Shown: positions 1 through 6,846 of the stretch, piece by piece | Position numbering within the stretch: the stretch's first letter is position 1 | Layout: the number at the start of each line of letters is the position of its first letter | From: Limiplasma sp958448555 | GTDB taxonomy: Bacteria > Bacillota > Clostridia > Christensenellales > Aristaeellaceae | Direction of reading: 5' to 3' | Length of the DNA stretch: 19,980 nt | NCBI GenBank assembly: GCA_958448555.1 | Contig: CAUDEL010000055.1 | Location: 1-19,980, forward strand | The notes under the pieces: model-generated | The model's database searches: none | Told to the model about the DNA's origin: nothing | Seen by the model: the letters and a program-made list of their open reading frames with translations, nothing else | Translations under genes and position numbers: made by a program

Positions 1-57
1 TTGTTTTCCTTGCTCTGTATCGTTTTCAAGGTTCGTTGCTCTTAAGCGAGCTTGTCT

Positions 58-86
58 ATATTACCACAGACCCGGGATCGTGTCAA
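58..86 (-). promoter_or_regulatory. Strong stable-RNA-type promoter leaving the window to the left
   Basis: On the minus strand TTGACA (81-86) is followed after exactly 17 nt by TAATAT (58-63). Directly upstream of the -35 (about 87-110) are long A-tracts interrupted by TTT, which resembles an UP element. The transcribed leader (about 51 to 1) holds a small GCTC/GAGC hairpin and then CCTTGAAAAC-like sequence, the style of leader seen before 16S rRNA genes in Bacillota. The promoter is read directly from the sequence. The rRNA assignment is inference, because the gene lies outside the window. Confidence 0.7.
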
Positions 87-179
87 CACCTTTTTTTAAA
101 TTTTTTTGCGAAATTCTCAAACCCAGTGATGAACGCGCTGTAAATTCCTCTTTTCGCTGCTGCTTCCAGGCGGGTTTTA

Positions 180-188
180 TGATATACT
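180..188 (+). promoter_or_regulatory. Extended -10 promoter for radA
   Basis: TG-A-TATACT forms an extended -10 (TGnTATAAT-like), with no good -35 at 16-18 nt upstream. Transcription would start near 195 and give a leader of about 170 nt before radA. That leader holds two small hairpins, GGCGAA/TTCGCC (227-244) and GCCGCC/GGCGGC (332-346); the second ends just before the radA ribosome-binding site. I see no other gene in positions 90-363. Confidence 0.45.
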
Positions 189-363
189 GCATCTGTATAT
201 TATTTTGCACTGATTTGCCGAACGGAGGCGAACGCTTTTTCGCCCCTTCGACAGCCTTCCCGCAAACTTGCCATGGCGGACAAGCTCATCTGCGAGGTAT
301 GATGAGGACAAGCCCGTGGTGGCAGGCGCATGCCGCCCTGGGCGGCAGAACAGGAGAGTCCCC

Positions 364-1743
364 TTGGCCAAGGAAAAAACCTGCTATGTCTGCGCCTCCT
401 GCGGGTATGAAACCGCGCGCTGGCTGGGCTGCTGCCCGGACTGCGGCGGATGGAATACCTTTGAGGAGCGCAAGGTCATCCCCACAGTTCCCGCCGCAAG
501 CAAAACCGCCGAAAAGGCGGCCCGGTACCAGACCACCCAGAAAAGCGAAGCCCTGCCGCTCAGCCAGGTGCAGGAGAAAGCCATGCCCCGGTCCTCCACA
601 GGCAATGAGGAGCTGGACCGAGTGCTTGGGGGAGGTCTGGTTCCAGGCAGCGCCATCCTCATCGGCGGCGATCCCGGCATCGGCAAAAGCACGCTGCTTT
701 TGCAGGTGGCCGGAAGCCTCAGCCGGCAGTGCCGCGTGCTGTATGTGAGCGGCGAGGAAAGCGCGCATCAGATCAAGATGCGCGCCTCGCGCATCGGTGT
801 GCCTCAGGAGGCGCTCTACGTCCTTACCGAAAACGACGTGGAAAGCGTTCTGGACAAGTGCGGCCGCATGCAGCCCGACGTGCTGGTGATCGACTCCATC
901 CAGACCATGGTATCTCAGGAGAGCGCCAGCGCGCCAGGAAGCGTTTCCCAGGTGCGCCAGAGCGCGGGCGCCATCGTGCGCTTTGCCAAAGAAACGGGCA
1001 CCTCGGTATTCATCGTCGGTCATGTCACCAAAGAAGGCAGCCTTGCGGGGCCACGCGTGCTGGAGCACATGGTGGACGCGGTTTTGTACTTCGAGGGTGA
1101 CCGCCAGCATGAGTACCGCCTGCTTCGCGCGGTCAAGAACCGTTTCGGCTCGGTCAACGAGCTGGGGGTGTTCGAGATGCGCGCCGAGGGCATGGTGCCC
1201 GTGCCCAACCCCAGCGAAAGCCTGCTCAGCCAGCGGGCGCGGGGGATCAGCGGCAGCGTGGTCTTCTGCACCCTTCAGGGCAGCCGTCCCATCCTGTGCG
1301 ACCTGCAGGCCCTCGCGGCCCGGTCGTTTTACTCCGTGCCCAAGCGTACGGTGGGCGGCATGGACTCCAGCCGCGTCGCGCTGCTTCTGGCGGTGATGGA
1401 GAAGCGCGCCGGCAAGAAGCTGTTTGACCAGGATGTCTACATCAACGTGGCGGGCGGCCTCGCGCTGAGCGACCCCGCGGCCGACCTGGCCGTGTGCGTG
1501 GCCGTGGCTTCCAGCCTGATGGGCTTTACGCTTTCGCCCACGCTCAGCGTCATGGGCGAAGTGGGCCTGTGCGGCGAGGTCCGCCCCGTGGCACAGGCCG
1601 AACGCCGGGTGGCCGAATGTGTGCGCCTGGGCTTTACGGAGATCCTTTTGCCCCGGCAGAATCTAAAGCGCCTCCGTCCCGTGGACGGCGTACGAATGAC
1701 GGGCGTGGACACGCTGATGCAGGCCCTCGCCGTGGTGAGCTGA
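364..1743 (+). CDS. radA: DNA repair protein RadA (branch-migration ATPase)
   Basis: RadA is a RecA-like, DnaB-type helicase that drives branch migration during recombinational repair in the cytoplasm. The N-terminus has a zinc finger (C10, C13, C24, C27). The ATPase core has Walker A GGDPGIGKST (about 101-110), Walker B VLVIDS (about 173-178) and the diagnostic KNRFGS motif (about 258-263). A Lon-protease-like C-terminal domain follows. I chose the TTG at 364 because AGGAGAG (352-358) sits 5 nt upstream and it puts the zinc finger at the usual distance from the start; the 459-aa product then matches the family length of about 460. An ATG in frame at 268 would add 32 residues with no family resemblance. 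A 40-nt gap without a terminator leads into the PIN-TRAM gene, so the two are probably co-transcribed. Confidence 0.96.
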   Translation: MAKEKTCYVCASCGYETARWLGCCPDCGGWNTFEERKVIPTVPAASKTAEKAARYQTTQKSEALPLSQVQEKAMPRSSTGNEELDRVLGGGLVPGSAILIGGDPGIGKSTLLLQVAGSLSRQCRVLYVSGEESAHQIKMRASRIGVPQEALYVLTENDVESVLDKCGRMQPDVLVIDSIQTMVSQESASAPGSVSQVRQSAGAIVRFAKETGTSVFIVGHVTKEGSLAGPRVLEHMVDAVLYFEGDRQHEYRLLRAVKNRFGSVNELGVFEMRAEGMVPVPNPSESLLSQRARGISGSVVFCTLQGSRPILCDLQALAARSFYSVPKRTVGGMDSSRVALLLAVMEKRAGKKLFDQDVYINVAGGLALSDPAADLAVCVAVASSLMGFTLSPTLSVMGEVGLCGEVRPVAQAERRVAECVRLGFTEILLPRQNLKRLRPVDGVRMTGVDTLMQALAVVS

Positions 1744-1783
1744 TTTCCCCTTTGTTGAAAACCAGAAAGCAGGGTATAATAAA

Positions 1784-2935
1784 ATGAAGAATAAGACCGT
1801 GGAAAAGCTGATGCGTTTTCTCATCACGCTCCTGGGGGCGGGTATCGGGGCGGCGCTGGCCGCGCTGATGCTGCCGCTGCTTTCCCGTTGGTATCCCATG
1901 ACGTCTCCCTACGCGCCCATCGCGCTTTACGCGGCGCTGTGTCTCATCGGTGCGGCCATATGCTTTGCCTCCTCCAGCGTCATCATCGGCCGCACCATGA
2001 AGCTCATCGCGGCCAGCGAACGCAAGTGGGACGCGATGCCCACCCAGCAGATCGCGCTGACCTCCATAGGACTCATCATGGGGCTGGTGGTAGCCGCCCT
2101 CATCACCCAGCTGATTCTCTCGGCGGGCGCGAGCCTCATCACCATCAGCTTCAGCGCCCTGACCTATGTGGTGCTGGGGTATATCGGCCTGCGCGTGGGC
2201 TTTCGCCGCTACCGGGACGGACGCCTCCCCCGCGTGCGCCGTCACCTGCGCCGCGCCGCCGAAGCGGGGATTCTGGACGATCCCGACCTGCTCATCCCCG
2301 AGGACGATGCCGCCGCTTCCATCCCGGCGGCCTCCCGCAAGTACCTCGATACCTCGGTCATCATTGACGGACGTGTGGCGGATATCGTCAAGACCGGTTT
2401 TCTGGAGGGCGAGATCGTCGTCCCGCAGTTTGTCCTGGCGGAGCTTCGCCACATCGCCGACAGCGGCGACAGCCTGCGCCGCGCCCGCGGCCGCCGGGGG
2501 CTGGACGTGCTGAGCAAGCTGCAAAAGGAAGTCCCCATCACCGTGGATGAGACCGATTATCCCGACGTGGACGAGGTGGACGTCAAGCTCCTGCGCCTGT
2601 GTCGAGACGGCGGCGGCACCGTGGTCACCAACGACTACAACCTCAACAAGGTCGCGGGCGTCACCGGCCTTCGGGTGCTCAACATCAACGACCTGGCCAA
2701 TGCCTTAAAACCCATGCTCATGGCCGGGGAGGAATTAACGGTGCAGATCGTGCGCGAAGGCAAGGAGCCGGGCCAGGGCGTCGCCTACCTGGACGACGGC
2801 ACCATGATCGTGGTGGAGAACGGACGCCGCTATGTGGGGGAGACCGTGACCGCCGTGGTCACCACCGTTTTGCAGACCAGCGCCGGGCGCATGATCTTCA
2901 CCCGGCTCAAGCCCGCCGACGAAAAGGCGGGCTGA
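1784..2935 (+). CDS. YacL-type membrane PIN-TRAM domain protein
   Basis: This 383-aa protein has about four hydrophobic segments in residues 11-138, then a PIN nuclease-like domain (about 186-300) and a TRAM RNA-binding domain (about 315-375). Putative PIN acidic residues are D189 in LDTS, E220 in LAEL and D284 in TNDYN. This is the architecture of Bacillus YacL, which is encoded near radA in many Bacillota; its substrate is not firmly established, and membrane-anchored RNA cleavage is the family inference. An AGGG at 1771-1774 is a weak ribosome-binding site. In B. subtilis disA lies between radA and yacL; here it is absent. The gene ends 11 nt before the first palindrome of repeat copy A. 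Confidence 0.9.
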   Translation: MKNKTVEKLMRFLITLLGAGIGAALAALMLPLLSRWYPMTSPYAPIALYAALCLIGAAICFASSSVIIGRTMKLIAASERKWDAMPTQQIALTSIGLIMGLVVAALITQLILSAGASLITISFSALTYVVLGYIGLRVGFRRYRDGRLPRVRRHLRRAAEAGILDDPDLLIPEDDAAASIPAASRKYLDTSVIIDGRVADIVKTGFLEGEIVVPQFVLAELRHIADSGDSLRRARGRRGLDVLSKLQKEVPITVDETDYPDVDEVDVKLLRLCRDGGGTVVTNDYNLNKVAGVTGLRVLNINDLANALKPMLMAGEELTVQIVREGKEPGQGVAYLDDGTMIVVENGRRYVGETVTAVVTTVLQTSAGRMIFTRLKPADEKAG

Positions 2936-2940
2936 TGCAG

Positions 2941-2970
2941 AAAAGTCCCGGCGGCCTGCGGCCGCCGGGA
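2941..2970. terminator. Left palindrome of repeat A, terminator half with an A-tract on its left
   Basis: AAAA-GT precedes a perfect stem TCCCGGCGGC/GCCGCCGGGA with loop CTGCG (2946-2970). On the minus strand the stem is followed by ACTTTT, so it could terminate leftward transcription. On the + strand no T-run follows it. Confidence 0.55.
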
Positions 2971-3167
2971 TCAGACTGCTGACAAACACTTTTCGGGAGA
3001 TTTGGAGGGCCCGCAGGCCCTCCAAAGTGGATTCGTATCGCCCGGCTTTGCCGGGCGGGCGGGGAGTTTGCGCCCCTGGGCGCAAACATTTCTTAAGCAT
3101 TTGGCGGAAAAGGCCGCCGTGGGCGGACTTTTTCGACAAGCTGTGCCCGGCGGCCTGCGGCCGCCGG
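2947..3167 (+). repeat. Repeat copy A: hairpin-rich core bounded by duplicated palindromes
   Basis: A 173-nt core (2971-3143) matches 19384-19556 of copy B in inverted orientation with about 12 mismatches and no indels. Core hairpins are TTTGGAGGGCC/GGCCCTCCAAA (3001-3026), CGCCCGGC/GCCGGGCG (3039-3057), GTTTGCGCCC/GGGCGCAAAC (3066-3087) and CCGCC/GGCGG (3114-3126). The core lies between two exact 22-nt direct copies (2947-2968 and 3146-3167) of a palindrome with arms CCGGCGGC and GCCGCCGG. The element fills the junction between the convergent PIN-TRAM and acetyltransferase genes. I see no convincing ORF in it. It could be a non-autonomous mobile element or a structured RNA. Confidence 0.9.
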
Positions 3168-3174
3168 ACTTTTT
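3146..3174. terminator. Right palindrome of repeat A, terminator half with a T-tract on its right
   Basis: The stem CCGGCGGC/GCCGCCGG (3147-3167) is followed by ACTTTTT, a rho-independent terminator layout for the + strand. The T-run ends on the first base of the acetyltransferase stop codon (3174-3176, read in reverse), so terminator and gene end interlock. Confidence 0.6.
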
Positions 3175-3815
3175 CACTTCTCCAAAGGCGCGCAGTCGGC
3201 CATGATCTGAGGCAGGTTGCGCATGCTGTCGCGCTCCGTGATCTCTCGGATCACCCGGCAGGGCACGCCCGCGGCCAGGGAGTTGGGTGGAATGTCGCGC
3301 GTGACCACGCTCCCCGCGCCGATGACGCATCCGTCCCCGATGGTCACGCCGCCGGTTACCACCACATTGGCCCCCAGCCACACGTTGTTGCCGATGACGA
3401 CCGGCCGGGCATAGCACAGGTGCGCGGGGTTGCCGTCCGGGTCCCGCATCCTCCGCCGCTCGTCGGGCAGAAGCGGATGAACGGGCGTGACGATGGTCAC
3501 GTTGGGCCCGAAGCTCACGTCGTCCCCGATGGTCACCCGCGCGTCATCCTGGATGGTGAGGTTGAAATTGCCGAAAAACCGCCGGCCGATGGTCGTATGG
3601 GTTCCGTAATGAAACTGAACCGGGCCCTGGATGAAGCTGTCCTCGCCCATGGCGCCTACAAGCTGCGAAAGCAGCTCCTCCCGCGTCTGCACATCGTCCT
3701 CAAAGGTCTGATTGTAGCGCAGGCACAGGTTGTGCGCGCGCAGCTTGATATCCCGGAGCTCCTGCGCTCCGGGCCTGAAGAGAATCCCTTGAAAGATGCG
3801 TTCTTCCTCCGTCAT
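3174..3815 (-). CDS. Sugar O-acetyltransferase (maltose/galactoside acetyltransferase family)
   Basis: This 213-aa hexapeptide-repeat enzyme would transfer acetyl from acetyl-CoA to a sugar hydroxyl in the cytoplasm. Residues 1-55 form the family's helical N-terminal region. The left-handed beta-helix runs from about 60 to 187 and contains the catalytic histidine (about H113, in TPVHP), with the usual VIGNNVWLGANV and GVTIGDGCVIGAGSVVT segments. The C-terminal tail to 213 is somewhat longer than in the compact members. AGGAGGG lies 7 nt before the ATG. The start is 18 nt after the ABC-F stop, so the two are co-transcribed. The acceptor sugar cannot be told from sequence; Maa, LacA and NodL types look alike. 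Confidence 0.9.
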   Translation of the reverse strand: MTEEERIFQGILFRPGAQELRDIKLRAHNLCLRYNQTFEDDVQTREELLSQLVGAMGEDSFIQGPVQFHYGTHTTIGRRFFGNFNLTIQDDARVTIGDDVSFGPNVTIVTPVHPLLPDERRRMRDPDGNPAHLCYARPVVIGNNVWLGANVVVTGGVTIGDGCVIGAGSVVTRDIPPNSLAAGVPCRVIREITERDSMRNLPQIMADCAPLEK

Positions 3816-3833
3816 AATACCGCCCTCCTGTGT

Positions 3834-5342
3834 TCAACCATTGTAGCAGACCGGCCCCTTCGTTTCAAGCCGGACAGGCTCGCGGGTGCAGACGTTTTCC
3901 AGAAAGCGCGCGTCGTGCTCCACCACCAGCAGCGTGGGCGTATAGCGGAGAATGAGGTCCTCCACCTGCCGGCGGCTGAGCACATCAATGTAGTTCAGCG
4001 GCTCGTCCCATATGTAGAGATGCGCCGGCGTGCACAGGCTCCGGGCCAGCAGGAGCTTCTTTTTCTGCCCCTGGCTCAGTTCGCTCAAATCCCTGTCAAA
4101 GTGTTCCCGGCTCATATCCATGTTGCGCAGAATCGCCTTGAACAGCGTTTCATCCAGCCCGTTTTGGCGGATGAAGTCCCGCATGCCGCCGCAAAGCCCT
4201 TGCGCATCCTGCGGCACGTAGGACACCGCCAGCCCGGCGGCGACGCTCACCGTTCCCTCCAGCGCTCCGCCTTCGCCGCACAAAGCCCTGAGCACGCTGC
4301 TTTTACCCGCCCCGTTGGAACCGGTCAGCGCCACGCGGTCGCCCCGGCGGATGTCAAAGCGGATTCCCTCGCATACCGTGCGGCCATCATAGCGCACCGC
4401 GCCGTCCTCCACGCGCACCAGCGTCTCCTTGGGATGCCGTAGCACCGTGAGACGCAGTTCGCCCACGCGCTCCACATTGCCCAGCAGGCCTCGTTTCTCC
4501 TCCACGGCGCGCTCACGGCGCCGCAGCGTGGAGGTGGCGCGCTTCATCATGGCCGCGCTTCGCGCGCCCACATAACCCCGGTCCACCGCCGCCGTTTCGC
4601 TGGACGAAACATGGAACTTGCCCTTTTCACAGCGGTCGCTCCACTGTGCGGCGCGGCGGGCGCTTTCCTCCAGGCGGGCAATGTCGCGCCTGAGATCCTC
4701 ATTGTGCTTTTCCTCCCAGGCGTTCTGCCGGTCGAAGCGCTCCTGCCAGGCGTCGTAATCGCCCTGCATCACCCAGGCGTCGCTTCGGTTGAGCGCCAGC
4801 ACATGGTCCACGCAGCCGTTGAGAAAGGCGCGGTCATGGCTGACGAGCAGAAAGCCGTCCTTTTTTCGCAGGTATTGCGCCACCAGCCGGCGGCCATGCA
4901 GGTCCAGGTGATTGGTCGGCTCGTCGATGAGCGGATAGGCGTCCTCGCGCGCAAACAGCGCGCTCAAAAGCGCCTTGGTCTGTTCCCCCTTGCTCAGCGT
5001 CTGGAAGGGGCGCTCCAGCGCGTCCTCCCTCACGCCCAGCAGTTTTATTTCTCGCACGATACGCCACTCCTGCGTCCCCGATGCCGCCTGTCTGAGCACC
5101 TCCAGAACCGGCAGCGAAGCGTCGGCCACCTCAAAGGGATAATAGACCGTCTCCAGCGGCAGGCCGATGGTCCCCTGGAAGGGGAGGCGTCCCTCCAACA
5201 GGCGAAGCAGCGTGGTCTTTCCACGCCCGTTCCGGCCGATCAGCCCCAGCCGCCAGCCGGTATCGAGATTCAGGTTCAGATGTTCAAAAACGGGCTCCGC
5301 GCCCGGATAGGCAAATGTAAGATCCCGAATGGACAGCTGCAT
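3834..5342 (-). CDS. Lsa-type ABC-F ribosomal protection protein
   Basis: This 502-aa protein has two ATPase domains and no membrane segments. NBD1 has Walker A GRNGRGKTT (about 36-44), signature LSKGEQ (about 116-121) and DEPTNHLD (about 140-147). NBD2 has GSNGAGKSS (about 341-349), LSQGQ (about 422-426) and WDEPLNYIDV (about 445-454). The linker at about 200-290 contains a GYVGARSAAMMKR segment. The linker and the WDEPLNYID Walker B are characteristic of the Lsa branch, whose members displace lincosamides, streptogramin A and pleuromutilins from the ribosome. The ATG at 5342 follows GGAAAAGG; an in-frame ATG at 5459 would add 39 residues without similarity and lies in the leader. Resistance spectrum is inferred from the family; a housekeeping translation factor is less likely. 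Confidence 0.9.
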   Translation of the reverse strand: MQLSIRDLTFAYPGAEPVFEHLNLNLDTGWRLGLIGRNGRGKTTLLRLLEGRLPFQGTIGLPLETVYYPFEVADASLPVLEVLRQAASGTQEWRIVREIKLLGVREDALERPFQTLSKGEQTKALLSALFAREDAYPLIDEPTNHLDLHGRRLVAQYLRKKDGFLLVSHDRAFLNGCVDHVLALNRSDAWVMQGDYDAWQERFDRQNAWEEKHNEDLRRDIARLEESARRAAQWSDRCEKGKFHVSSSETAAVDRGYVGARSAAMMKRATSTLRRRERAVEEKRGLLGNVERVGELRLTVLRHPKETLVRVEDGAVRYDGRTVCEGIRFDIRRGDRVALTGSNGAGKSSVLRALCGEGGALEGTVSVAAGLAVSYVPQDAQGLCGGMRDFIRQNGLDETLFKAILRNMDMSREHFDRDLSELSQGQKKKLLLARSLCTPAHLYIWDEPLNYIDVLSRRQVEDLILRYTPTLLVVEHDARFLENVCTREPVRLETKGPVCYNG

Positions 5343-5385
5343 ACGCACCTTTTCCTTTCCGGCGGGGAAGACAAAGGAGCGCAGC

Positions 5386-5499
5386 AAAAAAGGAGCCTTC
5401 CGGCTGCGCCCGTCTGCCATGGCAAAGCTGTCCCCGCCTGCGCGGGAACCCGCTTGCACCTTCCCCGCCCATCAAAGCATGAACGGGTTTTTGGCAGAC
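5386..5499 (-). promoter_or_regulatory. Attenuator-like leader of the ABC-F gene
   Basis: Reading the minus strand after the mini-ORF: GTCTGCCA (5492-5499) can pair with TGGCAGAC (5412-5419). A hairpin CCCGTTCAT/ATGGGCGGG, with two G-U pairs, lies inside (5464-5487), and a GCGGG/CCCGC palindrome lies at 5442-5453. Downstream, AGCC-GGAA-GGCT followed by TTTTTT (5386-5405) is a short terminator-like stem. It is mutually exclusive with a longer GCGCAGC/GCTGCGC pairing (5379-5385 with 5403-5409). Ribosome-mediated attenuation is known for several ABC-F resistance genes. The 4-bp terminator stem is weak, so the mechanism is inference. Confidence 0.5.
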
Positions 5500-5511
5500 T
5501 TATTTGCGCAT
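5500..5511 (-). CDS. Leader mini-ORF Met-Arg-Lys-stop upstream of the ABC-F gene
   Basis: ATG CGC AAA TAA lies on the minus strand about 28 nt after the predicted transcription start. GGGAG (5520-5524) sits 8 nt before the ATG, inside a purine run AAGGAAAGGGAG. The stop codon is followed directly by GTCTGCCA, one arm of the long-range leader pairing, so a ribosome stalled here would cover that arm. Very short upstream ORFs control ABC-F resistance genes in other Bacillota. That it is translated is inference. Confidence 0.5.
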   Translation of the reverse strand: MRK

Positions 5512-5537
5512 CCTTTCAGCTCCCTTTCCTTATGATG

Positions 5538-5569
5538 ACGCGGTCATTATATCATGTCGCGGACCGCGT
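5538..5569. promoter_or_regulatory. 8-bp inverted repeat over the ABC-F promoter, candidate operator
   Basis: ACGCGGTC (5538-5545) and GACCGCGT (5562-5569) are perfect inverted copies separated by 16 bp. One arm fills the -35-proximal spacer and touches the -35; the other covers the transcription start just downstream of the -10. This placement fits a repressor site. An RNA hairpin role is unlikely because most of it is upstream of +1. Confidence 0.4.
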
Positions 5570-5574
5570 GTCAA
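5546..5574 (-). promoter_or_regulatory. Consensus sigma-A promoter of the ABC-F gene
   Basis: TTGACA (5569-5574) and TATAAT (5546-5551) are both perfect consensus hexamers and are separated by 17 nt. The -35 overlaps the stop codon region of the upstream membrane-protein gene. Transcription should start near 5539 and give a leader of about 197 nt before the ABC-F start. Confidence 0.85.
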
Positions 5575-6812
5575 AACGCGTTGGTGCTGGTCAGCAGATA
5601 ATGCAGGTAGTACACCGAGGAATACGCGTGCCACAGAAACAGCCCGCCCACCGCGGCGTAGCCCGGCCCGCGCACGGTTCGCAGCGCGCCCGCCCTGACA
5701 TCCGCGGGGAAGGTGCGCAGAAACACGCCCGTCATCACCACCCACAGGAAATACGAGCTGCTGTTGGCCGCCCAGGTGAAGTTGCCGTGTCCCTCGCGCA
5801 TGCCCGTCTCGCGGAAGGCCATGGCCTCCAGCACGCTGAAGGCTGTCATGAGCAGCGCCAGCACCACCAGCCGGTCCTTGAACATGCCCTTGCGGTAGCA
5901 GACGATCACGGCCATGAGCGGGCAGGCGGACATCATCAGCGTGTTACGCACGGCCACCCAGGCCGTTTCCGCCGTGATGCCGATCTCCACGCCGCTGGTA
6001 AACTCCACCACCACGCCCGTATAATACAGGTAGCTCAGCAGGAAATACCCCACCGAGGGCAGAAACGCCAGCACGATCTGTCCGAAGTAGCGCCACTGGC
6101 GCGGGCAGCGCAGCACCTCCGCCAGGTACATCACAAACGCGGCGGGCAGCAGCGCCTGCATGAACGTGGGCTTGCACGCCACGCTGCCCATGCACAGCAC
6201 CGCCAGCACCGCAATCTTCCACCAGGGCAGCAGCACTCGCTCATTCCCCGCCTCCGCCTGCCGCTCAAACGCGTACCAGCAGTGCGCCAGCCAGGGCATC
6301 ACCAGCATCATGGCCGCCGTCACGGTCTGCTGGGTGGGGTTGTGCCAGACGTTTGGAGAGCCCACGCCGCGATACACCGCGTCGGAAACCGACATGACCA
6401 GCACGCCCGTCACGATCATGAGAAACGCGCTCAGCCCCAGTACCGTCCAACGGCTGCCCCCCTCGCCCGCCATCGCTCCCACCAGCCAGTACGTCAGCAG
6501 GAAGGTGATCCCCTTGCACAGCGCGCATACGCTTGCGGCGGCATAGCCCAGGGGCATGCCCAGCTGATAGAGCGCGCTGACGGCGATGTGCCACAGGGGG
6601 TAGGACAGGCGGCTGGTGATGGAGTGCAGGTCGGCAAAGTCAAACTCGCTGGCAATCGTCGCGTGAATGAAAAGATCGGCGTTTTCATAGGAAAACTCGC
6701 GCAGGAACATGAAAAAGGAACTCACAAGCACCAGCGCCAGCGCGATGAGCACGGGCGCGCCAAGCATCTGTTTCCATATTTTTTTCCCGGATACCACGGG
6801 GTCATATGTCAT
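5571..6812 (-). CDS. Polytopic membrane protein, GT-C glycosyltransferase-like
   Basis: The 413-aa product has about ten or eleven hydrophobic segments, starting at residues 19-36. I do not recognise a named family. The first extracytoplasmic loop carries acidic and polar residues in the stretch ENADLFIH (about 43-50) soon after the first membrane segment. This is the position where GT-C, lipid-linked-sugar-using glycosyltransferases keep catalytic acids. Paired aromatic-rich loops are also typical of that fold. AAGGAG lies 9 nt before the ATG at 6812. The gene starts 34 nt after the amidotransferase stop and is very likely its operon partner, which suggests a role in surface glycan assembly. 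A polymerase or a flippase-like protein is also possible. Function is inferred from topology and context only. Confidence 0.75.
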   Translation of the reverse strand: MTYDPVVSGKKIWKQMLGAPVLIALALVLVSSFFMFLREFSYENADLFIHATIASEFDFADLHSITSRLSYPLWHIAVSALYQLGMPLGYAAASVCALCKGITFLLTYWLVGAMAGEGGSRWTVLGLSAFLMIVTGVLVMSVSDAVYRGVGSPNVWHNPTQQTVTAAMMLVMPWLAHCWYAFERQAEAGNERVLLPWWKIAVLAVLCMGSVACKPTFMQALLPAAFVMYLAEVLRCPRQWRYFGQIVLAFLPSVGYFLLSYLYYTGVVVEFTSGVEIGITAETAWVAVRNTLMMSACPLMAVIVCYRKGMFKDRLVVLALLMTAFSVLEAMAFRETGMREGHGNFTWAANSSSYFLWVVMTGVFLRTFPADVRAGALRTVRGPGYAAVGGLFLWHAYSSVYYLHYLLTSTNAF

Positions 6813-6846
6813 CGGCAGTATCTCCTTACTCGGGGCCGGGCCCCGT

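Noticed and set aside
268..363. N-terminal extension of RadA from an upstream ATG
   Set aside because: There is no ribosome-binding site and no similarity to RadA; the TTG at 364 has AGGAGAG and gives the family length.
2971..3143. Repeat core considered as a CRISPR-like array or as part of a gene
   Set aside because: The internal hairpins differ from each other, there are no regular spacers, and no frame is conserved between copies A and B.
3027..4442. Plus-strand open frame running from repeat A through the acetyltransferase into the ABC-F gene
   Set aside because: It starts inside the non-coding repeat and is antisense to two genes with strong motifs.
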